A stretch of DNA of 64,000 nt from positions 108,323,097 through 108,387,096 of the forward strand of contig CM056376.1 in NCBI GenBank assembly GCA_029718625.1. Direction: 5' to 3'. Position numbers and translations under genes: made by a program. This stretch comes from Synaphobranchus kaupii. Taxonomy: Eukaryota > Chordata > Actinopteri > Anguilliformes > Synaphobranchidae. How positions within the stretch are numbered: the first letter of the stretch is position 1; every line of letters starts with the position of its first letter. The notes under the pieces were generated by a model that did not search any database, had not been told where the DNA came from, and saw only the letters and a program-made list of their open reading frames with translations. Positions 1-11,815 of this stretch are shown piece by piece.

Positions 1-222
1 TGCCCTGATGTGCTCCATGAAGTCCAGCTGGTCATCCAGGACAATCCCCAGGTTCCTTGCAGAGCGGGAGGCAGCCACCATAGTACCGTCGACGGTGATG
101 GAGAGGGCTTGCAGTGGGGAGGTCCTGTGAGGTATGAAGCGCAGTTCCGTATTGTGAAGGTTGAGCTTCAGGTGATGAGTAGCCATCCACATAGAAATGT
201 CAGCCAGTCAGGCTGATATCCT
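1..222 (-). mobile_element. L2/CR1-type LINE reverse transcriptase fragment, broken
   Basis: Read on the minus strand, this encodes part of the reverse transcriptase of a fish L2/CR1-type LINE. The stretch around WMATHHLKLN, followed by LSITVDGT, then NLG and VLDDQLDF, is the well-known block of that family that lies downstream of the catalytic core. An in-frame stop near the 5' end of the piece and a one-base insertion between NLG and IVLDDQ show that it is dead. The element continues beyond the left edge of the window, and no 3' tail is visible here. The family call rests on recognising the protein block; the subfamily (L2, Maui or CR1) is not resolved. Confidence 0.8.
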
Positions 223-528
223 CTCCTTGACCTGTTAGGTAGAGGGGGGAATGAGAAATACTGCTATATAAGAGAAATGTCCAATAAAAAAACAATGGTA
301 TACTGAAAAAAAAACAGTACAAGTCTAAATAATACATTAACTAAAATGTCAGTAACATGGCAAGTGTTGATGTATAAATCACTGTTAACATGCCCCTAAA
401 ATGCTATTACAAAAAGCAAGACTTGCATGCTAACAATTAATTCAGGAAGCAAAGATGCAATCTAAACAGGCGAGTCTTGAGTCTATGCCAGAAGATGGTC
501 AGAAGGGCAGAAGGGCCAAGACCAGGGG
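223..528. other. AT-rich non-coding stretch
   Basis: No reading frame or RNA gene is recognised. The last 100 bases before 528 look like the edge of an interspersed fish repeat, but I cannot assign it. Confidence 0.4.
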
Positions 529-690
529 CCTCATTTATAAAAAGTACTTTTGATCAAATTTGATCTTACGTGTGGCGTACGTAAAAAATCACGACAAAGT
601 AGTGATTTATAAAATTTCAACGTGACTCCATTTGACCGTGGAAATGGTCGTAGCTCCACGTCAGGTCTTCACTTGACATACGCACATTAC
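529..690. mobile_element. Possible end of a non-autonomous DNA transposon
   Basis: The stretch begins with GGGGCCTCATTTATAAA, a start motif I associate with non-autonomous DNA transposons in fish genomes, and continues with CpG-bearing TACG-type motifs unlike the AT-rich flanks. No matching inverted end or target duplication was found, so the right boundary is a guess. The phrase TTTGACCGTG recurs near 2090, where another element end may lie, but I could not prove that the two belong together. Confidence 0.35.
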
Positions 691-1010
691 CTGCTGGTTA
701 TGCCGAAGTATTGTAGGCTTGAGAGCCGTGCATGAACGCTTATTTGGCATGGAAAATTATCATTGTGGTTATCAGCCTACAAAATGTGTTTAATTCTAAA
801 TTGAAAAGGAAACTGATAGTCTAATTACTGAATTTTAAGTCTTCCTTACATTATATACCATTATTATTGCATTGCTTCTCAAGCTTCTGGATTTGAGAAT
901 ATTTTTCATGTTCATTTTAGTCTTTTGTTTTATTTATCCATTGTTTTTATATATTTTACTTTAACTGTGTAATAGGATTTTGCTGTAAAAAAAAGCTTTA
1001 AATAAAATTG

Positions 1011-1011
<1 letters not shown>

Positions 1012-1047
<36 letters not shown>
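1012..1047. repeat. (ATT)n microsatellite
   Basis: About twelve uninterrupted ATT triplets within AT-rich DNA. Confidence 0.95.
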
Positions 1048-1123
1048 AATAACAACAGTGCGTATTTTGTACATTCTATATCTGCTGTGTACCATGCTTG
1101 AGAGATTGTGTTGGCTTAAACTA

Positions 1124-1520
1124 CCAACAACAAAAAAAAGTCTGCCAGTCTGCAAATATCAGGATTCCTAAATGCTTACGAAGGTAATCCCATATGCAAA
1201 AGGTCTGTAAAAATCATATATGATCATACTTGCAAAGTTTTTATAAAAAAGCATGTTGATTAGTAGCCTATTATATTATATATTTCTATACAATTCTTAT
1301 ACAATGTTTTTTTTATAAGGAGTACCATGTATTAGGGAACTATTTAATTTTAGCAAGAAATGTATATGCTAGCTCTCTACTACATATTTATTTTATTTAA
1401 GTTTTGTATATGGCATATGTGATTTTTAAAAGATTTTTATAGACCTTTTGCATATGGGATTTGCATATAGCATTTAGGAATCCTGTTATTTGCAGACTGG
1501 CAGACTTTTTTTTTTGTTGG
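1124..1520. mobile_element. Fold-back / MITE-like element with ~90-bp inverted arms
   Basis: The left arm (about 1124-1215) and the right arm (about 1432-1520) are inverted copies. Both carry CCAACAA, an A-run, AGTCTGCCAGTCTGCAAAT, GGATTCCTAAATGCT and CCCATATGCAAAAGGTCT in the same order when the right arm is reversed. Identity is roughly 85% by eye, with a short insertion or deletion in the middle. The ~215-bp AT-rich loop has no reading frame. This layout fits a fold-back or MITE-type non-autonomous DNA transposon. I see no clear target duplication, so the superfamily is unknown. Confidence 0.65.
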
Positions 1521-1534
1521 TTTTATGAATGAAA

Positions 1535-2074
1535 GTTCAACCATCGAGATAAAAAAAAAACTGGAGGCAGCTTCCGCTTACCAGTTCCATGGATTCCCAT
1601 GGGAGCTGCTCATTGGGGCATGAAGACAATTCAGTGGTCAACCCGTCACGTCTCTGCAGTCTATGGGCAATACACACAGCGCACAGAATCATGGGAATCG
1701 CAGTTCATTACAGAAGTTAACGGGGAGACGCGGTTGTTTCCATTACAGATATGCTCGGTTTTCTCATGTTATACGTCTCAAAAGAACCGAAAACGACACG
1801 CTCTGATGCCTAGTTCACAAGCTAAATCCATTAATAATCATATTGCAGCCTATGCAGTATGTACTGATCTGAACAGACCTAGCTAACTTCAGCTAGTTTA
1901 ATACAAGCAATAGCCTACAAGACTAGCCTATAAATAGCAACCCACACAGCAGAGACGAAGAAGCTCGAGAATTATACATCATATTGCATTAAAATGCAAT
2001 TACAAAATAAGAAAGGTATTCTATGAATGTACTATAACTATAAGTATAAACTATAAGTACAATACCGGCAGCTT
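1535..2074. other. Non-coding, possibly repeat-derived
   Basis: Contains a short open frame of 95 codons (1599-1886) without recognisable similarity. The moderate GC and CpG content between AT-rich flanks suggests transposon interior, but nothing decisive is visible. Confidence 0.3.
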
Positions 2075-2240
2075 ACCCATTCGCTTTATTTGACCGTGAA
2101 ATAAAAATGGTGGATCTCCGTTTTGTCTCGTAATTCATCGGAAAAAATCGTAAAGTCACGTGGTGTGCAATCGCTAATTCGTAAAATAAGTACGAATTTT
2201 CGGGACTGGAATTTCGTAGAATAGATACGAATGGGCTGTG
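2075..2240. mobile_element. Possible MITE end with TTCGTA-type motifs
   Basis: A run of short inverted motifs (TCGTAATTCATCG, AATTCGTAAAATAAGTACGAATT, TTCGTAGAATAGATACGAA) ends in CTGTGAGACCAGG. Such strings of TACGAA/TTCGTA are seen in fish MITEs. The partner end was not identified. Confidence 0.35.
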
Positions 2241-2900
2241 AGACCAGGTTGGATTAATTGCTACCTTCCCTGACCCCCCTGGCAGCCACAGAAAAACAGG
2301 AAGGCCCTGATTGGCTGTGTCTGTAGAAGGACCAGGTAAATTAACCCTTTGAGTATATTATCATGACTTCTCAATGATCCCATTTCTCCAGCTTGCATAT
2401 TGCTGTGCGCCTGACAGTGGGTAAAAGCCCACAGCATGGGTAAAAGACGGAATAATTATAATGACTAAAAAAAGACTGCTGTGCTAGTGAGAAAGTAGAT
2501 TAAAAATCACCAGTGGGTGGGCCAGGGTCTGAAAAACACTTTGATGTTCTTATAAAATATAAAATATCACATTGGAAATATTGAATTTTTTTTTTGTTTT
2601 TAAAAAGGTGAGACTCTTCACCATCTCTTTACGCACAAATGTGTGTTTTTTTCTGTTTTTCTTGGCAGACAAATTGTAAATAATGCCAAACTTTGACCTA
2701 TTCTGAATATATAGCAAAGTAGATCAATTAAGTAAATAAATAGTGGCATTAGCAGAATAACTTCAGGCTTTCCCACCTCAGGAGATGAGCAGCACCTTTT
2801 TCCTGCTCCCTCTGTTCCTTGGGGAGCACAAGCACCTCCTCCTGAGTATTTTCAGCGCAAAGTGCGACAATGTAAAGGTGTGACAGGTGCCGGAGTGATG
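2241..2900. other. AT-rich non-coding stretch
   Basis: No gene, RNA or dated repeat recognised. Confidence 0.5.
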
Positions 2901-2908
2901 AGAGGAGA

Positions 2909-2942
<34 letters not shown>

Positions 2943-2998
2943 TAGAGAGAGACAGAGAGAGAGAGACAGAGAGAGAGAGAGAGACTATGTGTGTGTGC
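2901..2998. repeat. (GA)n microsatellite, interrupted, ending in (GT)n
   Basis: About 80 bases of GA dinucleotides interrupted by CAGA and TAGA, followed directly by a short GT run. The minus-strand reading frame through it (Ser/Leu repeat) is an artefact of the dinucleotide. Confidence 0.95.
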
Positions 2999-3820
2999 AT
3001 GGAATTCTGCTATTTATACCCTCACAATATTTACACTGGTTGATCTGTTCACATGTTCAGTACCACGTCTTAATTGTTTTCTGTATTTATATTTATAAGC
3101 TGCCCCCTGGTAGACTGGAAATTGTAATCTACAATACGCAATACGCTTCCCAGGGGTTCAACGGTTGTGGCATTCACCTAGTTTGTCAGGACGGCCGGCA
3201 CTGTATTTATTTAATCTGTTATGACCTATAGACAGAGACATATTCAGTGTTAATTCAACTCTAATATAGTTTAAATGAGTCCACATTCCATCAAAGCTAC
3301 TCTATCAGTGTAAAATGTCAGAGCTGATTTTACATGGAAAATTGTACTGTGCATTTACTCGTCTAGTTTCACGGAATGCACACTTTTTCTCCCTCTGTAT
3401 GTTAATATCATTGTAGGTGCATTTTTGGGCATGTACCCGTTCCAAAACAATATGCAGCAGGCTTGATTAATATGTAGACATGGCTGTAGTATGCTTGAAT
3501 AAAGCACCAGGCAAAAGTATACAATTTTGGGGTTCCTGCGTGCCTCATCCTGCTAAAGAAAACAGGCTTCCAGAGTGTGGATGCACCCCACATTCTGCTA
3601 TCTAATCCTAACCATTCTTATGCTAACAGGGGTGGCTCATAATTGGCTGCAACATTTTGTCATGGAGGGTGTGTTCTGGTCTGTGGTTTTGTCCGTGTCT
3701 CTGGCCAATGGGGCATATGCAGACTGCCTGTATAAATGCAGATAAATACAGATACAGTTCCAAAATAAAGAGCAAGAGAAAGAAATGTGGTCCAAAGAAA
3801 TTGTTTACGGATGTGTACAA
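2999..3820. other. Non-coding stretch
   Basis: Only short frames without similarity. No RNA gene is recognised. Confidence 0.45.
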
Positions 3821-3824
3821 CATA

Positions 3825-3882
3825 GAGTGATTAAATGGCATTGGATAAGGGTGCTGGTTATGCAAATGAATAATGTATAAAT
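3825..3882 (+). mobile_element. L2-type LINE/SINE 3' tail fragment
   Basis: The words TTGGATAAGGGTGCTG and GCAAATGAATAATGTA follow the order of the common fish tail (TTGGATAAAAGCGTCTG then CTAAATGAATAATGTA). It is short and diverged, hence old. Confidence 0.5.
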
Positions 3883-4459
3883 TTGGGTTCCGTATTTTAC
3901 CCACAAACCCCAGTGGAGGACCCAACTGAACAGAACCACAAATGCCGTGTACTTACAATACATAAAATACCCATTGTGTTTATGTGAATGAGTACTCAGT
4001 CCAATTCAATATGCTTGTTAAAGTTGTCTGTAGTAGCATGTGCTCATATTGATTTGCACAACACATTTTGATGGAAAACAGTGGTAATGTTATCAAAGAT
4101 AAATCTGGCCAGAGATAATGCAATTGATCTGTTTTTTGTTTTTTTTGTTTGTTTGTTTTTCACATTACAAACCCGCGAAGCATTTGCGGACAAAATATAC
4201 TTTTGTTTTTACTTCTTGTGTTTCTTGGTTTCCCACACAAAAATTAAAAGGACTTACTCTTTTATTCTAGATGAAAGAGTCAATACACCTTCCTTTCTTG
4301 GTGGCAACAGTGGGGATTTGAATTGTGGATTTGTATTGATAATGACTTCCATCGCCCGTTTTTTTTATTACTTTTTTTTTTGTGTCTCAGCCAATGTTTG
4401 TTCTGTACAAAGTAATGTGCCTTTGTTATCAAACAGTACCAAGACTTTTAACAAAACAT

Positions 4460-4912
4460 ATGTATATAGACCAAGGGGCCAAGACTGGGCTTTCGTTTTG
4501 AAGCTCACTTCCTGGTTGGGCTGGGAGCGGCAATTGTGCCGTTGCTCACTAGCGCCTCTGCGATTGGCTCCAGTATAGGTCTTTCACCATGTAAGTCAAT
4601 GGCAGCAATGTGGTCAAAATACTCAGTCAATAATTTTTTCCCACAAAGAAATTGCAATAGGTGCCTTTCCTTCATCTAATGCCTCTGCATGTGCTGAGTT
4701 TTTAAAATGTTGTGTCGTTTGGACAGGGTATTAACATTTGTTCAGGACCAATCAGAGGGACAGGTTGAGTCCTCTTTGGCTCCACGGAGCAGACGCAGTT
4801 CATACAAACTGGCGGCGAAAAATGCATTCAATTTGTTTTTTTACGAGGCCGTGGGAAGGCAATGGGTGACGTCACAGTGACTTCATCCATATTTTTATAC
4901 AGTCTATGATAT
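4460..4912. mobile_element. Probable non-autonomous DNA transposon common in fish
   Basis: The right end contains GGGTGACGTCACAGTGACTT, then CATCCATATTTTTATACAG and TCTATG, an end I recognise as widespread in teleost genomes. The left end near 4460 starts with TATAGACCAAG. The interior is richer in GC than its surroundings and has no transposase frame. The inverted match between the ends is weak, so the left boundary is uncertain. Confidence 0.5.
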
Positions 4913-7900
4913 AGACAGGAAATTCATCCTGCACAATTTACACCCCACCCCAAATATTAAATATTCTTTCCAACCCATGGAAATAGTCCTCACCTTTTTT
5001 AAGAGCTAGCTATTGGAGGCCCTGCAAAGGGTTAACAGTAGATGCTCATGGTACATCTGCAATACATGGCTAGCATACCCAATGACAAGTGAACATTGCC
5101 TTAAATGAACCCTGCTGCTGCCTGTGACTATTGGCACGGCTCTACGGTGAGATCCGAACAGCTTTGTAAGGCCATAAGTCACAAGCTTTCTGTGGCGTTC
5201 AGTTTTGAATTTCCCAACTCATTCTCCCTGCAAGTGTCCTCCTTCCTTACATGCTTATATTACTAAATATTCCTCTACGCTTCAGAATTGCACACAGTTA
5301 GTTCCTACACTGCAGAGCAACTATACAAAGCATGCATGGGCAAGGCAAATCTACATTACATTTACCATCATAATACTGTCCTCTGCATATAAATCACTTT
5401 TCCTCATGGCTAAATGAAAAAAACTTAATGTCTTAGCTTGCTAACAGTAGTTTGACAGACATTACTGGCAGCTTGACAGCTCCACTGGACTCAGCCCGCT
5501 TTAAGCAAATGCTTGACCCTGTTTCTTTTCCATTTCTCATATATTAACGGGACTTAATGTTTTCCACTGGAAAGCTCAAGGAGCACTGCTTAATGTAAGT
5601 CTGAGCGTGGTCCTCTGGCACTCATTTGGCCTTGTGCTGTGTGGGTCACCTTTGAACGCATGCGAGCATAGCAAAAATTAACACCAAGTGCAAGGGCTGA
5701 AATGTATGAGGTTTTAAAGAGCCCTGAGCTCCGTTCTCAGACAATACCAACAATGCTAAATCTACAATTCCACATGAATTCATATTACAAAAACATTGCT
5801 CAAATAATGAATGTTTGTATATTGTTTTTAATATTAATAGCATTAATTAATAGTAACAGACATATTAATCAAATGTAACAGATAACATTGTGGACCAATG
5901 TTTGTAGAAAAAAAAGAAAGTGGAAAGAAATGGGTACAAATAAAAAAGTATGATGAACAGTATATCATCCATTAAAAGCAATGCTACATAAATACATTAA
6001 AAGTGTTTGACCTAAAAGATAAAGAGAATGAGAGTGATTCACACTTTCATGCCAGAAAGAAGGCGACTGGGACAGTATAGGAACAGGACATGAAGCTACC
6101 AAACATGTATCTCATTTAAAGCCTCTATGCATGCTTCTATAAGACCTTTAGGATTTTTCCAAATGCATGTGTGCAGTGCTAGGGCATTTTACTGATTACT
6201 AGCATTTTATGGGTTCTGATGTGCCTCCGAATCATACTGCAACAGGTCAGAAATACCCCATATTTAGGGCCACCAGATTCCCCTTGTTTTCTCACATGGT
6301 ACTTCAGTCCTCCGCAAGCTAGAGGTTGCGATAGCCTCTTAAATGCCACTAATTAAGCACAGACAAAGATTGGCGGCAATGTTTCCAAGCGACACTCGCA
6401 TGTTAAATTAATTTCATTGACTTACTAGCGTGAACATGCTGCAATATTTCTAAATGTTTTACAGGGGCATGTTAGGTTTTCTTAGAAGCAGTGGAAATGT
6501 CCACAGTAAACATGATAGCAGTAATATAACATTTAACTTAGACAAAAAAGTTAAATAATAACTAATCATAAATCAAGACCTCGTGTAGAATCCAGTGTCT
6601 TGATGCTGGGATAAAATGAAAACCTGCACCCACACTGGCCCTTTTTGGATAAGATTGGACACCCCTGCTTCATACGGATGCAATTTTATTTTTATTTCAG
6701 TGATACTCAATCCTGGTCCTAAAAACGAAAGTCAGCAGACTCTGCAGCTCCCCAGGACCAGGAGTGAGGGTGACTGGCTCGCCCCTGACATGCTTTTCGT
6801 AGCATTTAAACCTCCAACCATGTTCACGTCCCTTCCTGACTCTCCCCATATTAGATCAGTTAATTGTTTTTATAAATGTCTCAATTAGAAACACAATTGC
6901 ATGATTTGTCACCTGGCTGTGCCGTTGGCATGCCTATGGGGACCCCTGGAGGATAAGAATTGAAATACAAGTTTAAATCCCTGCAGGTCACATGGTGGAA
7001 ACAAACTAGTGGTCCTGCCCATATTGTTTTCTTTAGTCAAACCCCCATCTAATAATATCTTGAGTTGAGGGACCGATATCCCTGTGATTTACACCGTAGC
7101 CATTGTTTGGTTAGAGATGTGGGGCAATAGATCTAGTATTTGCTGGTGGTCTTCATTATTTTGCTGAGAAGTGTCAAGTGAGTGCGAGTATCCAAGCTAA
7201 CCAGATGGTTCTTTTTAATTATATCGCAAGAAATCAAATGTATTTGGGCACGGCTTAGGAACTTCACATATGTGAGAAGTTACACATATGCACATACAGC
7301 ATGTGTGTGCCCACTTTTCCTATAAATATTGCTGTGGGCCAATATTCGAGGCCTGAATTCGAAGATGTGTCCACAACTCTGGCTTACAATTCATTCAAAG
7401 TCTCAGTCATTTTCTTCATCAGCACAGTTGGTGAATTTACTCTCTGAACTTGGCAATCTGTTTGCGAGAAAAAATAAAAACATTCCATAGTGAGTCAAAC
7501 CTATGGACATGTTGATTGAATCCTGATTACATTGCATTTTCAATGATGAAGCAATCCAAATGCCATTTTGCCAAGAGAGTATTAGATGGTGAGTTACCAG
7601 CATTCCTTTGATTGATTTATGATTAATGTAAAAGATTTGCCAATGACCCCGCATGCAAACAACGACCTTGTATTAAATAGATACTCAACTCATGTTCTTA
7701 GACTTACAGTACGTATTGAATGCACAGGGGTCGGACACTGTATATGCAGCCAATATTTTAATACTTTTGAAAATGGAAACATGGAGGTAAGCATGTGGAA
7801 AGCTGATTACCATTCTGCATCAGCTAACATCCTTTTGAAAATCACCTTCTTAATCTCTTTGACAATAATCTTTTGATGCACAGGGGGAATTAATGAATAT

Positions 7901-8080
7901 ACAAAAAAGTGAATATACAAACATTTGCAAAGAACATTAATGCAGTTTATGTGTATTTTGTATAGATCTATAACCTTGGTCAGAAATATTCATTTACATG
8001 TTATCATTTTGTTTAAGAAGAATCCAAGTCAGATTTGTGTTGGGTTATTTCATTCAAGGACTTCACCCTTGATTTCCTTA
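4913..8080. other. Single-copy AT-rich non-coding DNA
   Basis: The open frames are short, lack codon bias and match no family I know. No tRNA or rRNA features are seen and no dated mobile element was recognised. Confidence 0.5.
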
Positions 8081-8665
8081 AAGTAGTGATTATGAATTCA
8101 TAATAATTATTTCTGTCCTCATTCAGTGAGCAATTTTTATCCTGTTCTGTTGCCATGGGCTACACACTTGCACATCAGCAAAGCTGTTATCCTAGAATTC
8201 ACTTGGCAATCATCTCTACTGCAATGACTCAAACAGGTGGGTTGTGAATGTGGATTTCTCGGCATTTAGCACTGTCTGAGAAGCTCAGAGGTTCGGACAA
8301 ATAGAAACCTTAAAACTGCAGAGTCCAGCGCTCTCCAATGACGAGCTGCGAGACTAATAGTCTTCAATTCTTGTCAGACTCTGTTTTTTATCCATGTTGA
8401 CACAGAAAGTCTCAGCATCATTTTCAAAGAGCGAGGATGGCTTTGACAGGGTCAAATCAATCTGTGGAGACAATCTTATTTGCTTGTAATTTCCTTAGGC
8501 TAGTATCATCGTCTCAATTTAAACTCTTTCCGTGCTCAGATCAAATACAGGCCTGCCTTCTGACAGCTCACAAAACCTCCTGATTGGGAATTGAGATATA
8601 AAGTTTGGCCTCCATTTGCAGGCAGCGATTTGATCTAGTGGCTTTTAATTTCAGGAACTACCCTG
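8081..8665. other. Candidate conserved non-coding block
   Basis: A repeat-free stretch of balanced composition with AT-rich transcription-factor-like words (ATAATTATT, TTTAATTTC, CAATCATC). It has the look of a developmental enhancer, but this is a judgement from texture only; no alignment was possible. Confidence 0.2.
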
Positions 8666-8750
8666 TGTTTGTGCGAGTCCCTGACACTGCGACTTATTAC
8701 TTCTGTCCATTTGACAGACTGCGAAAGAATGTGAGAGAGAAATGGTGAAT

Positions 8751-8824
<74 letters not shown>
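8751..8824. repeat. (GA)n microsatellite
   Basis: About 37 GA units with one phase break. Confidence 0.97.
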
Positions 8825-8828
<4 letters not shown>

Positions 8829-10174
8829 AAAGAACAATGCTTTCTGCATTTCACACTCACAGCCTTACTTAGTGCTCATATCTTATTGCAGATTAATGCA
8901 ATATATAATACAATGACCCAGTATCATAGCTATGTGTGACATATACAGGTGCCTATTTGGACCAAATTGAAAAGTGTGTCCGTTTCAGAAAAATTTATTT
9001 ATTTTTAATGAAATGTACACACTTTTTTTCTATGTGTCACATTTCACCAAGATATTCCCAGATGTCCCAATTTTAAATAGTTGAACAGTGTTCAAGTTGC
9101 ATTTAGCTACACTTTAACAGAAAGGTAAGACTGGAGAAAGGTGATCCTCATTTTAGAGAAAGGTGATGTGAATTTAGAATGTTTTAGTTTTCAAAAGCCT
9201 CATGCTCCCAAACTAGTACTGAAAACTATATAAGACATCTGGGTATTTCTGTGTTAAGTGTAATGTGCACAAGAAAGTGTGTATATTTCACACACACACA
9301 AAAACAAGCATATTGTGAAACTGACAGCCCAAACTGGTCTCTGTCACACTTGGTCATGATACTGTGTTAGCAAACAATGCTAAACTGAACATTGGCCACA
9401 CTAACATTCACAATACAACCTTGGCTATATTCAGTTTTTTCCTGTCGGAATTTGAGTATTTCCTGCTCACACTCTATTATTCAGGGATTAACTTTAAAAA
9501 CATGGCTTGTGCGGCTCTGTTACTGTCATCCCTATACATTACAAAACTGCACATTCAACCCTCGTATATCTAATATAGTCTAATGCATTGTAGGACATCA
9601 TTTGGATATCAATGTTTTCTACCTGCTCTAGCATACCAGGTCAGATGGCAACATCTGTGGAAAGATAATGAAGCCTGCTTCTTACTGCAGAAACACTTTT
9701 AAATTGCAGAAATATGTCCGTCTGGGAGTGGCAAGGTCAACACAGCTAAGGCTCATTCCAGGGCTCATAACCACGGTAACCAAAAACCAACCAATAAGTC
9801 TTTGTCAAGGATTTCTCCCCCTACTCCAGCAGTAGGCAGAACACAGAGAGGTGAGCTGAATTTATTGACCATTATCCATAGTCAGAAAGTTAACAGGGGA
9901 AAGTAAATTTTGAAATTGGAGTTTTATTGTTTGTTTTGACAATGTTGAGTCAACTTTTCCAAATGTTTTAAAATATGTGTTGCTGTACTTAATAAATTAT
10001 GCATTTGGTATCCCACACTGCCTTGGCTGCTGTTCTTGTCTTTACTGCATTTGATTATCCTACTTTTCCTGTAGTTAGCATATCTCCGGTACCAACGGGG
10101 TCAGATATGTGGGATAGTCCTGCATATACATACACTGAACTTGATCATTTAAATACAAGCTTCTGCTGCATGGT
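8825..10174. other. Non-coding AT-rich stretch
   Basis: No gene recognised. A short CA run lies near 9290. Overlapping short frames at 9364-9583 have no similarity. Confidence 0.5.
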
Positions 10175-11815
10175 TAACCTGTCATGGTTTTTAACCCTGT
10201 TTCCCTATGCGGTCGTTTTCCTTAGTGGCCATGCGAGGGCGCTGCCCTTTTTGTAGATGCTTGCTCCGCCCTGCTGAGCTTCTGTTAGCGTCTACACCTG
10301 TGCGTGGACACTGAGAGCTACTTAAGCTTTCCGTTTCCGTCTATCGGGGCTTCGACATTAATTGTTCATTGTTTATTGTTTTGTACTGTGGTGTTTTTGT
10401 TGGCTGTGAGTTACTCGTACCATTTGGGCTACTCGCCTATTTTAACGTCTCTTTGTTGAGGCAGGGCTTATTTCTTGCTGGTTTGGTAGTTACTTATCTC
10501 GTAGAAGTTTGGGACCGTAAATCTCTGCTCTATTTCGCCTTTTTGTGCTTTTTCTCCGTGTATGGAGATTTGGGCGATTCTGTTCGGAACTGTAGTTCTG
10601 TTCGCCCTTCGGTACATGTCTTCCCATAGGGAGATCGGGCGTTTCGCTTCTACTTAGTTCTTAGCTTGTAGAAGTATACAGTAGCTGTTCTTTGTTCCAT
10701 TCTCGCCTGTTAAGGGTTCTTAGAGAGTCCTGGCGTTTGCTTCTACTCATTTCCGTGTTACTGTGAGCCAGTGAGTAGCTTTGGTAGCCTACGTTTATTC
10801 CCTGTTTTGTCTCCTTCTCGTGGACTACGTTCCCCTTTGTTGTGAGTCAGGGTTTTTGTTTAAATTGAGAGGCTGTCGTGCTATTTTTGCGTTGGTCTTT
10901 GTTGCAGCTGTCCTCCGTCCTTTTTACCTACGGGACGATTTTGTTCGGAACTATTGTTCTGTTCGTTTTCCGGGTATGTTTCTCCTTGTGTGGAGTTTGG
11001 GCGAGGTTGTGGACATGTTTGTGTGTGACTGCGCGTAGCATGGGAACGTTAGCTCTCTGTTCCTTCGCTTCGTTACATATTCTTTGACTGAGAGGCTAGG
11101 GCGGTTGTTTTATATTAAGCTTGCGTTAGTCTATATGGATAGTAAAGTTATGGGACGACGGTGCTCCGTCGGCTCACCTGTAAAGTGTTTCTCTCTCCTG
11201 GGAGATCGGGTGTTTACCCCTTTGTTTTCTGCATTTGACTGTGAGCCTATTAATCTCGCCATGGAACGTTAAATCTCTGTTCCTGTTCGCCTCGTTACAT
11301 TTCCCCTTCTGAGAGGCTTGGGCGTGGCTTTCTATGTAAAGCTTAGTCATTTTGCTGGTAAGGCTATGGTGCTCCATCGGCTCGCCTGTAAAGTGTTTCT
11401 CCCCCCTGGGAGATCGGGCGTTTACCTCCTTTATGTTCTGCATGTGACTGCTAGCTTATGGGAGTAGCTACGGAACGTTATCTCCGTTCTTTCGCCTCCT
11501 CTTAGACTTATCATTTTTGCTATATTTGTTGACCGTTTTATTTATTTGTGTCTTTTCGCTACTCGCCCGTTCTTATGTGTCTCGTTGTCGAGACAGGGCA
11601 CATATTATTTTTGGCTATTCAGACCCCTGTCCTTGCGCTCTACTTGGCGTGTGACAGTTAGCCGGTTAGTAGCTTCTGTAGTGGTGTTTGTTGTTCGTTG
11701 TCTTGTCTCCTCCCTTATCTGCGGGGTATCCCGCCTTAGTGGCCCTAGGGCTTTAAGAATCCCCTTGCTGCGTTTGGCTCCTCCCACCTCACACGTCACG
11801 CCCCATTACATAACC
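10175..11815 (+). mobile_element. Solo LTR with 5-bp target duplication
   Basis: The element proper is 10180-11810 (1,631 bp). It begins TGTCATGG and ends CCATTACA, so its termini are TGT...ACA as in LTRs, and it is flanked on both sides by TAACC (10175-10179 and 11811-11815), a 5-bp target-site duplication. The sequence is unlike its flanks: pyrimidine- and GT-rich on this strand and full of CpG. A TATA-like CTTAAGC lies near 10322, followed by CTATCGGGGCTTC, as expected for a U3/R border. No internal retroviral or Gypsy genes follow, so it is a solo LTR. No AATAAA was seen. Internal sub-repeats are described separately. The open frames inside are by-products. Superfamily (Gypsy, BEL or ERV) is not determined. 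Confidence 0.8.
10582..11495 (+). repeat. Diverged internal sub-repeats of the LTR
   Basis: GTTCGGAACT with a following TTCTGTTCG occurs near 10582 and 10945. GGCTCRCCTGTAAAGTGTTT with CTGGGAGATCGGGYGTTTAC occurs near 11171 and again near 11380, 209 bases apart. The LTR therefore grew partly by internal duplication. Confidence 0.75.

Noticed and set aside
4081..4578. 165-codon plus-strand frame rich in Phe
   Set aside because: Arises from T-rich sequence and runs into a probable DNA transposon. No family match.
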